Source: JAHFRG01 sp041495205 (GTDB lineage Bacteria > Pseudomonadota > Gammaproteobacteria > Burkholderiales > JAHFRG01). Taken from it: a DNA stretch of 42,335 nt. Both the position numbers and the translations under genes were made by a program. The notes beneath the pieces are model-generated. The model saw nothing but the letters and a program-made list of their open reading frames with translations, had not been told where the DNA came from and did not search any database. The DNA is taken from the NCBI GenBank assembly GCA_041495205.1, contig JBGQCF010000015.1:1-42335 (forward strand), in the 5' to 3' direction. Shown here in pieces: positions 32,448 to 39,017 of this stretch. Each line of letters opens with the position of its first letter. Position 1 is the stretch's first letter.

Positions 32448-32470
32448 AACAATAACGAAATGTAACTGTT
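32448..32470. promoter_or_regulatory. Imperfect inverted repeat upstream of cbbP
   Basis: AACAATAAC, 5 nt, GTAACTGTT (7 of 9 positions paired), 79 bp before the cbbP start. Its position suits a LysR-type (CbbR-like) operator, but no CbbR gene is near and the match is weak. Confidence 0.25.
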
Positions 32471-32548
32471 GCTTATGATTTTTGGTGTACTATTTATGCA
32501 GCATAAAGTCTAGAATAACGCGGGTCGATTTCAGGAGCGAATGCCTCA

Positions 32549-33421
32549 ATGTCGCGCAAACATCCGGTCATTGCGGTAACCGGTTCTTCGGGAGCGGGCA
32601 CCAGCTTGGTCACGCAGACCTTCCAGCACATTTTCCACCGCGAGGAAATCAATGCCGTAACCGTGGAAGGCGACAGCTTTCACCGTTATGACCGCGAAGA
32701 CATGAAGCGCCAGATCGCCAAAGCGGAAAAAAGCGGCGAGCGTGCCATCAGTCATTTCGGTCAGGAAGCCAACCTGTTCCAGGAACTGGAAACCTTGTTC
32801 CGCCAGTACGGTGAGAACGGCACCGGCAGAATGCGGCGGTATCTTCACAACGAGGAGGAAGCCGCGCCGTATAAGCAGGCGTCGGGCACTTTCACCCCAT
32901 GGGAGCCGTTGCCGGAAGGCAGCGAACTCCTGTTTTACGAAGGACTGCACGGCGGAGTGGTTACGCAGGATGTCAACGTGGCCAAGCACGTCGATTTGCT
33001 TATCGGCGTGGTGCCGATCGTCAACCTGGAATGGATACAGAAGATTCACCGCGATATGCAGGACCGCGGCTACTCGATCGAGGTGGTGACGCAGACCATC
33101 CTGCGGCGAATGCGTGATTATGTTTATTACATCACGCCGCAGTTTTCGCGCACCCACATCAATTTCCAGCGCGTGCCGACGGTGGACACTTCCAATCCGT
33201 TCATCGCTCGCGACATTCCGACGGCGGACGAGAGTTTTGTGGTGATCCGTTTCCGCAACCCCAAGGGCGTGAACTTCCCGTATCTGCTCACCATGATCCA
33301 CGATTCCTTCATGTCGCGGCCGAATTGCATCGTCGTGCCCGGCGGCAAAATGGGTTTGGCGATGCAGCTCATCTTTACGCCGCTTATTCTCGAGCTGATG
33401 GAAAAGAAGAAGCTCGGCTGA
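32549..33421 (+). CDS. cbbP: Phosphoribulokinase, class I (proteobacterial)
   Basis: The Calvin-cycle enzyme that makes ribulose 1,5-bisphosphate from ribulose 5-phosphate and ATP. It has 290 residues, the length of the octameric bacterial class. Motifs are the P-loop GSSGAGTS near residue 12, EGDSFHRYDREDMK, SHFGQEANLFQELETLF, LLFYEGLHGGVV, and DTSNPFIARDIPTADESFVV. The ATG at 32549 has AGGAG 11 nt upstream; another ATG at 32541 is out of frame. No RuBisCO, FBPase or CbbR gene is nearby, so it is a solitary cbb gene, as in several autotrophic betaproteobacteria. Confidence 0.96.
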   Translation: MSRKHPVIAVTGSSGAGTSLVTQTFQHIFHREEINAVTVEGDSFHRYDREDMKRQIAKAEKSGERAISHFGQEANLFQELETLFRQYGENGTGRMRRYLHNEEEAAPYKQASGTFTPWEPLPEGSELLFYEGLHGGVVTQDVNVAKHVDLLIGVVPIVNLEWIQKIHRDMQDRGYSIEVVTQTILRRMRDYVYYITPQFSRTHINFQRVPTVDTSNPFIARDIPTADESFVVIRFRNPKGVNFPYLLTMIHDSFMSRPNCIVVPGGKMGLAMQLIFTPLILELMEKKKLG

Positions 33422-33492
33422 TCCTGCTTCGGTCAAGTAACGGCCATCGCTTATAATGTTTGGTTTAGCAAACCGGCATTGAGCAGCCACGC

Positions 33493-35673
33493 ATGTCCAT
33501 TCTTTCCGGGTTAAATCCCCAGCAGCTCGAATCCGTCACCCTGCCCAGGCAATCTGCGCTGGTGCTTGCCGGCGCGGGCAGCGGCAAGACGCGCGTGCTC
33601 ACCACGCGCGTTGCCTGGCTGATTCAGACCGGACAGGCCAGTCCCATGGGCATCCTCGCGGTAACCTTCACCAACAAGGCGGCGAAGGAAATGCTCGCGC
33701 GCATTTCAGCGATGCTGCCGATTAACACCCGCGGTATGTGGGTTGGCACGTTTCATGGGTTATGTAATCGCCTGCTGCGCGCGCACTACCGCGATGCCGG
33801 CTTGCCGCAACTGTTTCAAATCATGGATAGCGCAGATCAACTGGCACTGATCAGGCGCCTCATGAAAAGCCTCAACGTCGACGATGAGAAATACCCGCCA
33901 AAACAGCTGCAGTACTTCATTAACAACGCAAAAGAACAAGGCTTGCGCGCGGCCCAGGTTGAAGCTCTCGACGATTTTTCCCGCAAGCTTAACGAGCTTT
34001 ATGCCGCCTACGACGAGTTGTGCCAGCACGAGGGCGTAGTGGATTTCGCCGAACTGCTGCTGCGCTCATTCGAACTACTGTCGCGCAATGAAATCCTGCG
34101 CGAGCATTACCGCGGCCGCTTCCAGCATATTCTGGTGGACGAACTCCAGGACACCAGCCGTTTGCAATACCTGTGGCTAAAACTGCTTGCGGGCAAAAAC
34201 AATGCGGTTTTCGCAGTCGGCGATGATGACCAGTCTATTTATGCTTTCCGCGGCGCGAGTGCAGGAAACATGCTGAGTTTCGAGCAGGACTTCGGCGCAG
34301 CCACCGTCATCAAGCTTGAACAGAACTACCGCTCGCACGGCAACATCCTGGATGCCGCGAATGCGCTGATCCGCCACAACAAGGCGCGGCTCGGCAAAAA
34401 CCTATGGACTGCCGAAGGGCATGGCGAGCCATTGCGCCTCTATGAAGCCGCCAATGACCTCGAAGAAGCGGGATTTATCGTTGAAGAAGTGAAAGCACTT
34501 GCAGCGGAAGGTGTCAAATTTTCTGACATGGCGGTGCTCTACCGTTCCAATGCCCAGTCCAGGGTGCTGGAACACGCGCTGTTTTCGGCATTGGTGCCGT
34601 ATCGCGTGTACGGGGGCCTGCGCTTTTTCGAGCGCCAGGAAATCAAGCACGCACTCGCTTACCTTCGCCTCGTCGCCAATCCGGATGATGATGGCGCACT
34701 GCTGCGAGTAATCAATTTTCCGCTGCGCGGGATCGGCAGCCGCAGCCTCGAGCAGTTGCAGGAAGAAGCCCTGGAGCAGCGCAACAGCTTGTGGCAGGTG
34801 GCACTGAGCAGAACGCAGAATAAAGCGCGTGGAAAGGAAACAGCGCAGAAAAAAGGCATCGAAGGTTTTGTCGCCCTGATCGAATTGCTGCGCGAGGCCT
34901 GCGCCGGCCTGACGCTGCAAGAGGTGATCCAGCACGTCGTCGAACATAGTGGCCTCAAACAGCAGTACCAGGGACAGAAAGACGGCGCCGATCGTCTGGA
35001 AAATTTGGGCGAACTCATCAACGCTGCGGCCGGCTTCGTTAATGAGAGCGCCGAAGGGATCTCACAAAACATGTTGGTGGATTTTTTGGCGCACGCCGCA
35101 TTGGAGGCCGGCGAGCGCCAGGCAGGAGAAGGCATGGATGCATTGCAGCTGATGACCGTGCATTCGGCAAAAGGTTTGGAATTTCACACGGTGTTCATCA
35201 GCGGCCTGGAGGAGGGATTGTTTCCGCACGAGCAAAGCCTGGTAGAAGCCGGTGGGCTGGAAGAAGAGCGAAGATTGATGTACGTAGCGCTCACCCGCGC
35301 TCGGCGCAGGCTTTACTTAAGCTTTTCGCAAAACCGCATGTTGCATGGACAGACGCGTTACAACATCGCTTCTCGTTTTGTACAGGAGATTCCCGAAAAC
35401 CTGATGCAGCGCGTCAATACCGGGTTAAATGTTCAGAGTTCGGCATTCAGTGTTGAAAACAAGGACGCGGCTGTTCCCTCTCAACTCTCAACACTCAACT
35501 CTCAACCTTCAACGCCGTGGCGTATCGGACAGAATGTGCTGCATCCTAAATTTGGCGCGGGGGTGATAGTCAACGCCGAAGGGCGCGGGACGGACGCCCG
35601 CGTGCAGGTCAATTTTCACAAAGCCGGGGTGAAATGGCTGGCACTGGAATACGCCAAGCTGACCCCGGCTTAA
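33493..35673 (+). CDS. uvrD: DNA helicase II (UvrD)
   Basis: An SF1A 3'-5' helicase of nucleotide-excision and mismatch repair, 726 residues. It shows the Q motif LNPQQLESVTLP, Walker A AGAGSGKT (residues 26-33), VTFTNKAAKEML, GTFHGLCNRLLR, Walker B VDELQDTSRLQYLW, GDDDQSIYAFRGA, EQNYRSHGNIL, TVHSAKGLEFHTVFI and YVALTRARRRLYLS. The C-terminus is the Tudor-like domain WRIGQNVLHPKFGAGVIVN. Between the helicase core and that domain, residues ~647-674 are encoded by a heptamer-phased inverted repeat (35431-35513) that keeps the frame open. It abuts the convergent membrane-protein gene with no gap. Confidence 0.97.
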   Translation: MSILSGLNPQQLESVTLPRQSALVLAGAGSGKTRVLTTRVAWLIQTGQASPMGILAVTFTNKAAKEMLARISAMLPINTRGMWVGTFHGLCNRLLRAHYRDAGLPQLFQIMDSADQLALIRRLMKSLNVDDEKYPPKQLQYFINNAKEQGLRAAQVEALDDFSRKLNELYAAYDELCQHEGVVDFAELLLRSFELLSRNEILREHYRGRFQHILVDELQDTSRLQYLWLKLLAGKNNAVFAVGDDDQSIYAFRGASAGNMLSFEQDFGAATVIKLEQNYRSHGNILDAANALIRHNKARLGKNLWTAEGHGEPLRLYEAANDLEEAGFIVEEVKALAAEGVKFSDMAVLYRSNAQSRVLEHALFSALVPYRVYGGLRFFERQEIKHALAYLRLVANPDDDGALLRVINFPLRGIGSRSLEQLQEEALEQRNSLWQVALSRTQNKARGKETAQKKGIEGFVALIELLREACAGLTLQEVIQHVVEHSGLKQQYQGQKDGADRLENLGELINAAAGFVNESAEGISQNMLVDFLAHAALEAGERQAGEGMDALQLMTVHSAKGLEFHTVFISGLEEGLFPHEQSLVEAGGLEEERRLMYVALTRARRRLYLSFSQNRMLHGQTRYNIASRFVQEIPENLMQRVNTGLNVQSSAFSVENKDAAVPSQLSTLNSQPSTPWRIGQNVLHPKFGAGVIVNAEGRGTDARVQVNFHKAGVKWLALEYAKLTPA
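35431..35513 (+). repeat. Heptamer-phased inverted repeat inside uvrD
   Basis: The left arm is GTTCAGA GTTCGGC ATTCAGT GTTGAAA. The right arm is CTCAACT CTCAACA CTCAACT CTCAACC TTCAAC. About 20 nt separate them. It is translated in frame as a Ser/Gln/Asn-rich linker before the C-terminal UvrD domain. Confidence 0.8.
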
Positions 35674-36435
35674 TCAGGTTTTGGTCTGGATTGAATTGTC
35701 AGAAAAAATATCTTTAAAGCTTATGTAGAGCGTTGGTATAAGTACCGGCAGCATTACCGCGAGCGCAATCATAAGCCGTGAGCTGAGGGAAATATTCATT
35801 ATCCCCAGCATCAGCGCTATGATGACTTGTAAAATAAATAAAATAACACCATAAACCAGGAAGGGCAGGATATTTTTCAGACAGGCAATAAAGCTCAATT
35901 TCAGGGCAACCATTGCGTTTGTGTCACGGAGCGCCACCAATACGGGTGAAAGCCATAGCGCCATGGCTAATGGCACGTATAGCGCCAGCCCTATAAGCAA
36001 AGCCAACAATATCTGGTTTCCGTAAGTTGTGAGAGTCGCCATATCCAAGTTGCCTTGGCTGCTCGCCAACACTGCCTTTAGGGCTTCGCCTCCGGTCAGC
36101 GCCACTACAAATGCAATTAAAATTAACCCGACTAAGTTGACGCCACCAAGTGCAATCAGAGCGTTGGTATTCTTCTTGAAACCCGCGAACAGATGAGCGA
36201 TCTCCAGCTCCCCGCCATCTTGCAGGGATTGGCAGCCCAGCATCAGCCCTCCCACAAACACGGGCAGGATTAAATTCAACACGAGTCCGAGAAAGGGAAT
36301 TTTAATCAAGGTGTAAGAAATTGCGACTAGGATGGCGCACAGGACAACCCAAATCAAAGGGTTTTTCATGAACAAAGCAAAGCCATCAATCAGCCATTGC
36401 CAGCCCTGACCGGCGGCGACTTGGCGTGGTTCCAT
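35674..36435 (-). CDS. BPSS1780-type multi-pass membrane protein
   Basis: A 253-residue integral membrane protein with about six hydrophobic segments, starting WQWLIDGFALFMKNPLIWVV, the pattern I recall from the BPSS1780 family of betaproteobacteria. Further stretches are LVLNLILPVFVGGLMLGCQS, AHLFAGFKKNTNALIALGGV and LKLSFIACLKNILPFLVYGV. No enzyme motif is visible, and the function is unknown. Its TGA directly abuts the TAA of uvrD on the other strand. A family 2 repeat begins 24 bp upstream of its start. Confidence 0.82.
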   Translation of the reverse strand: MEPRQVAAGQGWQWLIDGFALFMKNPLIWVVLCAILVAISYTLIKIPFLGLVLNLILPVFVGGLMLGCQSLQDGGELEIAHLFAGFKKNTNALIALGGVNLVGLILIAFVVALTGGEALKAVLASSQGNLDMATLTTYGNQILLALLIGLALYVPLAMALWLSPVLVALRDTNAMVALKLSFIACLKNILPFLVYGVILFILQVIIALMLGIMNISLSSRLMIALAVMLPVLIPTLYISFKDIFSDNSIQTKT

Positions 36436-36459
36436 GATTCATCCCCTAGCTTATTGTTA

Positions 36460-36734
36460 GGAACCTCTGATTATGTCTCGCGTGAGCCGCGTTGCTGGCG
36501 AAATGGGGATGAAGGCAAGGCGCGAGGCGCAGCGAATAGCCCGTTCTTATTCGCAAGCCGAGCAACGAAGCGAGCGCCACATTTCGCCGCAACCCATTGG
36601 GACGGGGCTTGGCCTCGCACCATACTTTGTCGCTCGTCGCTGGTGTGCGGTCAAGCACACTTCGCTCCTCGCTTCGCGTCTGGGTCGAGGCCCAGCCAAC
36701 CGTCGCGGCCATGTGCGACTTAATCAGAGGTTCC
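36460..36734 (+). repeat. Structured TIR element, family 2, copy D (divergent member)
   Basis: A 275-bp element with ends GGAACCTCTGATTA and TAATCAGAGGTTCC. It shares the layout of the other copies but much of the sequence differs: GCGTTGCTGGCGAAATG pairs with CATTTCGCCGCAAC, GCGAATA pairs with TATTCGC, then GCAAGCCGAGCAACGAAGCG, and GTGTGC pairs with GCACAC. In copies A-C the corresponding arms have other bases yet also pair. It occupies most of the 376-bp gap between the BPSS1780 protein and thrB. Confidence 0.78.
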
Positions 36735-36784
36735 CTACTAAGTTACACCGTTTTGCGCAAGATTTGAAGCGCCGTCGCAACCGC

Positions 36785-36806
36785 GTGGGACTTAATCAGA
36801 GGTTCC
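36785..36806 (+). repeat. Solitary extra right end of family 2
   Basis: GTGGGACTTAATCAGAGGTTCC repeats the right end of copy D (GTGCGACTTAATCAGAGGTTCC) about 50 bp further on, directly before the thrB stop. The intervening 50 bp has partial similarity to the sequence preceding the first right end. It looks like a tail duplication or the remnant of a second copy. Confidence 0.7.
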
Positions 36807-36811
36807 TTAGC

Positions 36812-37756
36812 TCACGGCCAGACTACGCCGGATTTTCCGCTGGCGTGCTGCTTGAGAATATTCATGAAATGATTGGGGTCCTTGGCATGGGTGAGCTCCC
36901 CCGGCCGCGGCAGGTGGAAGTCATACAAACGCGAGACCCAGAAGCGCAGCGCCCCGGCGCGCAGCATCACCGGCCAGGCCTCGCGCTCGTTTTCGGTGAA
37001 GGGACGGCTGGCATGATAGGCGGAAAGCAGTGCCCGGGTATGCCCGGCGTCCAGTTCATAGCTTGCAGTCACGCACCAGTCGTTCACGGCGATAGCCACG
37101 TCGTAGAGCAGAACATCATTGCAGGCGAAATAAAAATCTATGACGCCGCTGATCGCATCGTTGTGAAACAGCACATTGTCGCGGAACATGTCGGCGTGAA
37201 TCACCCCGCGCGGCAAATCCTGGTAACGGTAGAGAGACTGAAAGCGCAGTTCTTCCTTAAGAAGTTCCGCTTCAATTGGCGACAGAAAAGGCATGAGCTG
37301 CGGGGCGGTGGCGGTCCACCAGCGCGTGCCGCGCGGGTTTTCCATGCTCACCGCATAGGTTTGGCCCGCAAGATGCATGTCGGCAAGCAGCTCACCCACT
37401 TCCGCACAGTTCCCGGAAGTGGGGGTCTCTAGATCTTTGCCTTCCAGGTAAGTGACAATGCACGCCGGCTTGCCGTTGAGCTCACTTAAGAAGCTGTGTT
37501 GCAGATTGGCAATCGGATCGGGACAGGGAATGCCGTGGCTTGCCAGGTGCGACATCAGGTCGAGGTAAAACGGCAGTTCTTCCGCGCGCAATTTCTCGAA
37601 CAGCGTGAGCACGTAACGGCCGTGAGTGGTATCCATGAAGTAATTGGTGTTCTCGATGCCGGCAGCGATACCGCGCAAGCCGGTGAGCGCGCCGAGCGAA
37701 TAGTTTTTCAGCCACGCCGAGAGCTGTTCCGGGGTGACGGTGGTAAATACGGACAT
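36812..37756 (-). CDS. thrB: Homoserine kinase, type II (ThrB, APH-like)
   Basis: Phosphorylates homoserine in threonine biosynthesis. It belongs to the aminoglycoside-phosphotransferase-like class, not the GHMP class. It has 314 residues starting MSVFTTVTPEQLSAWLKNY, with GIAAGIENTNYFMDTTHGRY near the ATP site, the catalytic loop RGVIHADMFRDNVLF, metal-binding GVIDFYFACNDVLLYDVAI and the end FMNILKQHASGKSG. This is the typical betaproteobacterial ThrB. The upstream gap to the DUF2782 gene holds a heptamer-phased hairpin. Confidence 0.95.
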   Translation of the reverse strand: MSVFTTVTPEQLSAWLKNYSLGALTGLRGIAAGIENTNYFMDTTHGRYVLTLFEKLRAEELPFYLDLMSHLASHGIPCPDPIANLQHSFLSELNGKPACIVTYLEGKDLETPTSGNCAEVGELLADMHLAGQTYAVSMENPRGTRWWTATAPQLMPFLSPIEAELLKEELRFQSLYRYQDLPRGVIHADMFRDNVLFHNDAISGVIDFYFACNDVLLYDVAIAVNDWCVTASYELDAGHTRALLSAYHASRPFTENEREAWPVMLRAGALRFWVSRLYDFHLPRPGELTHAKDPNHFMNILKQHASGKSGVVWP

Positions 37757-37768
37757 GGTTTATTAGTA

Positions 37769-37846
37769 ATCAGCGGTCAGCAATCAGCGTTCGGCTGTTG
37801 GCAATTTGTCGAGATTAAGTTTTGCTGAAGGCTGAGAGCTGAACGC
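37769..37846. repeat. Heptamer-phased inverted repeat upstream of thrB
   Basis: The left arm is AATCAGC GGTCAGC AATCAGC GTTCGGC. The right arm is GCTGAAG GCTGAGA GCTGAAC GCT. A ~25-nt centre separates them. It fills almost all of the space between thrB and the DUF2782 gene on the minus strand. Confidence 0.75.
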
Positions 37847-37847
37847 T

Positions 37848-38180
37848 TTAGAACTCAAGTATCAGCCACAATGGCACCTTGACCGGGTTGTCCAGATCAT
37901 CGCGGCGGGTGAACTTGCCGTGGCCTGCTTCATCAATCAGGTAATAAGGGACGCCGTGGGACGGCGTGACCTTGATCATATAGAGCTTGCCGTGCACGCG
38001 GTATTCTTCCACGGTTTCCTTTCCGCGCTTTATGATGGTTACTTCAGGCTCCAGCGACTGGTCAATCTGCGGCTGCGGAGGCGGCGGCGCTTCCGGAAGA
38101 GGCTGCAAATCCTTGGGGCGGTCGCTCTGTGCATACGCGGACAGTGCAAGACAAAAGATGGCGGCAGTAATGAGGCGCAT
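37848..38180 (-). CDS. Exported DUF2782 protein
   Basis: A 110-residue small exported protein. A signal peptide (MRLITAAIFCLALSAYAQS) precedes a Pro-rich segment (LQPLPEAPPPPQPQ) and the compact DUF2782 domain: LEPEVTIIKRGKETVEEYRV, GKLYMIKVTPSHGVPYYLID, and the end VPLWLILEF. Function unknown. In betaproteobacteria it is commonly found near thrB and polA, as here. Confidence 0.88.
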   Translation of the reverse strand: MRLITAAIFCLALSAYAQSDRPKDLQPLPEAPPPPQPQIDQSLEPEVTIIKRGKETVEEYRVHGKLYMIKVTPSHGVPYYLIDEAGHGKFTRRDDLDNPVKVPLWLILEF

Positions 38181-38237
38181 CGTTGTTGATTGATTACCTA
38201 TCGAAGCGAGAGTACTAGTTTATCATTAGACAGGCGG

Positions 38238-38966
38238 TTACAGGTTAAGCTGGACTTCCCGCTCCTGCGCCGAAGGCTCGAAGCCGCGCTTCTCGTAATG
38301 ATTGAATATCGCGTCCACCACTGCTTTGGGTTCGTTGATGACATGGATGAGATGCAGATCCTCGGCGTCCATCATGTTTTCCGCAACCAACACCTGCTTG
38401 AACCAGTCCAGCATGCCGCGCCAGAACGGTTCGTGCACGAGGATGATCGGCATTTTGCGCGTTTTGCCGGTCTGTACCAGGGTGAGCGCTTCCATCAATT
38501 CATCCAGCGTGCCGAAGCCGCCGGGCAGCACCACGTAAGCGCTGGCGAACTTCACGAACATCACCTTGCGCGCAAAAAAATGCCGGAACGTCTGGCTGAT
38601 ATCCTGGTAAGCGTTGCTGTGCTGCTCGTGCGGCAGCTGGATATTCAGGCCAATGCTTGGGCTTGTGCCGAAATATGCCCCTTTGTTGGCGGCTTCCATG
38701 ATGCCGGGCCCGCCGCCGGAAATGACGCTGAAACCCGCATCCGACAGCTGCCGCGCGATGGCTTCAGCGAGCTTGTAATAAGGATGATCAGGTGCGGAGC
38801 GCGAGCTTCCGAAAATGCTCACTGCAGGGCGTATCGCGCTCAAGCGTTCCGTGGCTTCCACAAATTCTGCCATAATCGCAAATACGCGCCAGGATTCGCG
38901 CGCTGACCACGATTTTTCAAGAAATTCCGGGGTAATTGATTGTTGCAGCTTCTCTGGAAGGTTCAT
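38238..38966 (-). CDS. LOG family (TIGR00730-type) Rossmann-fold protein
   Basis: A 242-residue protein of the LOG/lysine-decarboxylase-like family. The nucleotide-binding motif GGGPGIMEAANKGAY and the family signature PGGFGTLDELMEAL are both intact, with SIFGSSRSAP near residue 50. LOG proteins release free base from nucleoside 5'-monophosphates (cytokinin activation in plants); several bacterial members act on AMP-type substrates. The longer N-terminus (ITPEFLEKSWSARESWRVFA) marks the larger proteobacterial subgroup. It is divergent from polA, with a 51-bp gap. Confidence 0.92.
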   Translation of the reverse strand: MNLPEKLQQSITPEFLEKSWSARESWRVFAIMAEFVEATERLSAIRPAVSIFGSSRSAPDHPYYKLAEAIARQLSDAGFSVISGGGPGIMEAANKGAYFGTSPSIGLNIQLPHEQHSNAYQDISQTFRHFFARKVMFVKFASAYVVLPGGFGTLDELMEALTLVQTGKTRKMPIILVHEPFWRGMLDWFKQVLVAENMMDAEDLHLIHVINEPKAVVDAIFNHYEKRGFEPSAQEREVQLNL

Positions 38967-39017
38967 TTTGGAAATCCGTTTAATGAATGCAAAGTTTAAT
39001 TTGTGCGGCCGGCCTCA

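Noticed and set aside
32546..33490. A 314-residue frame antisense to cbbP
   Set aside because: It covers the whole of a well-conserved phosphoribulokinase gene on the other strand and has no recognisable domain; a typical shadow of a high-GC gene.
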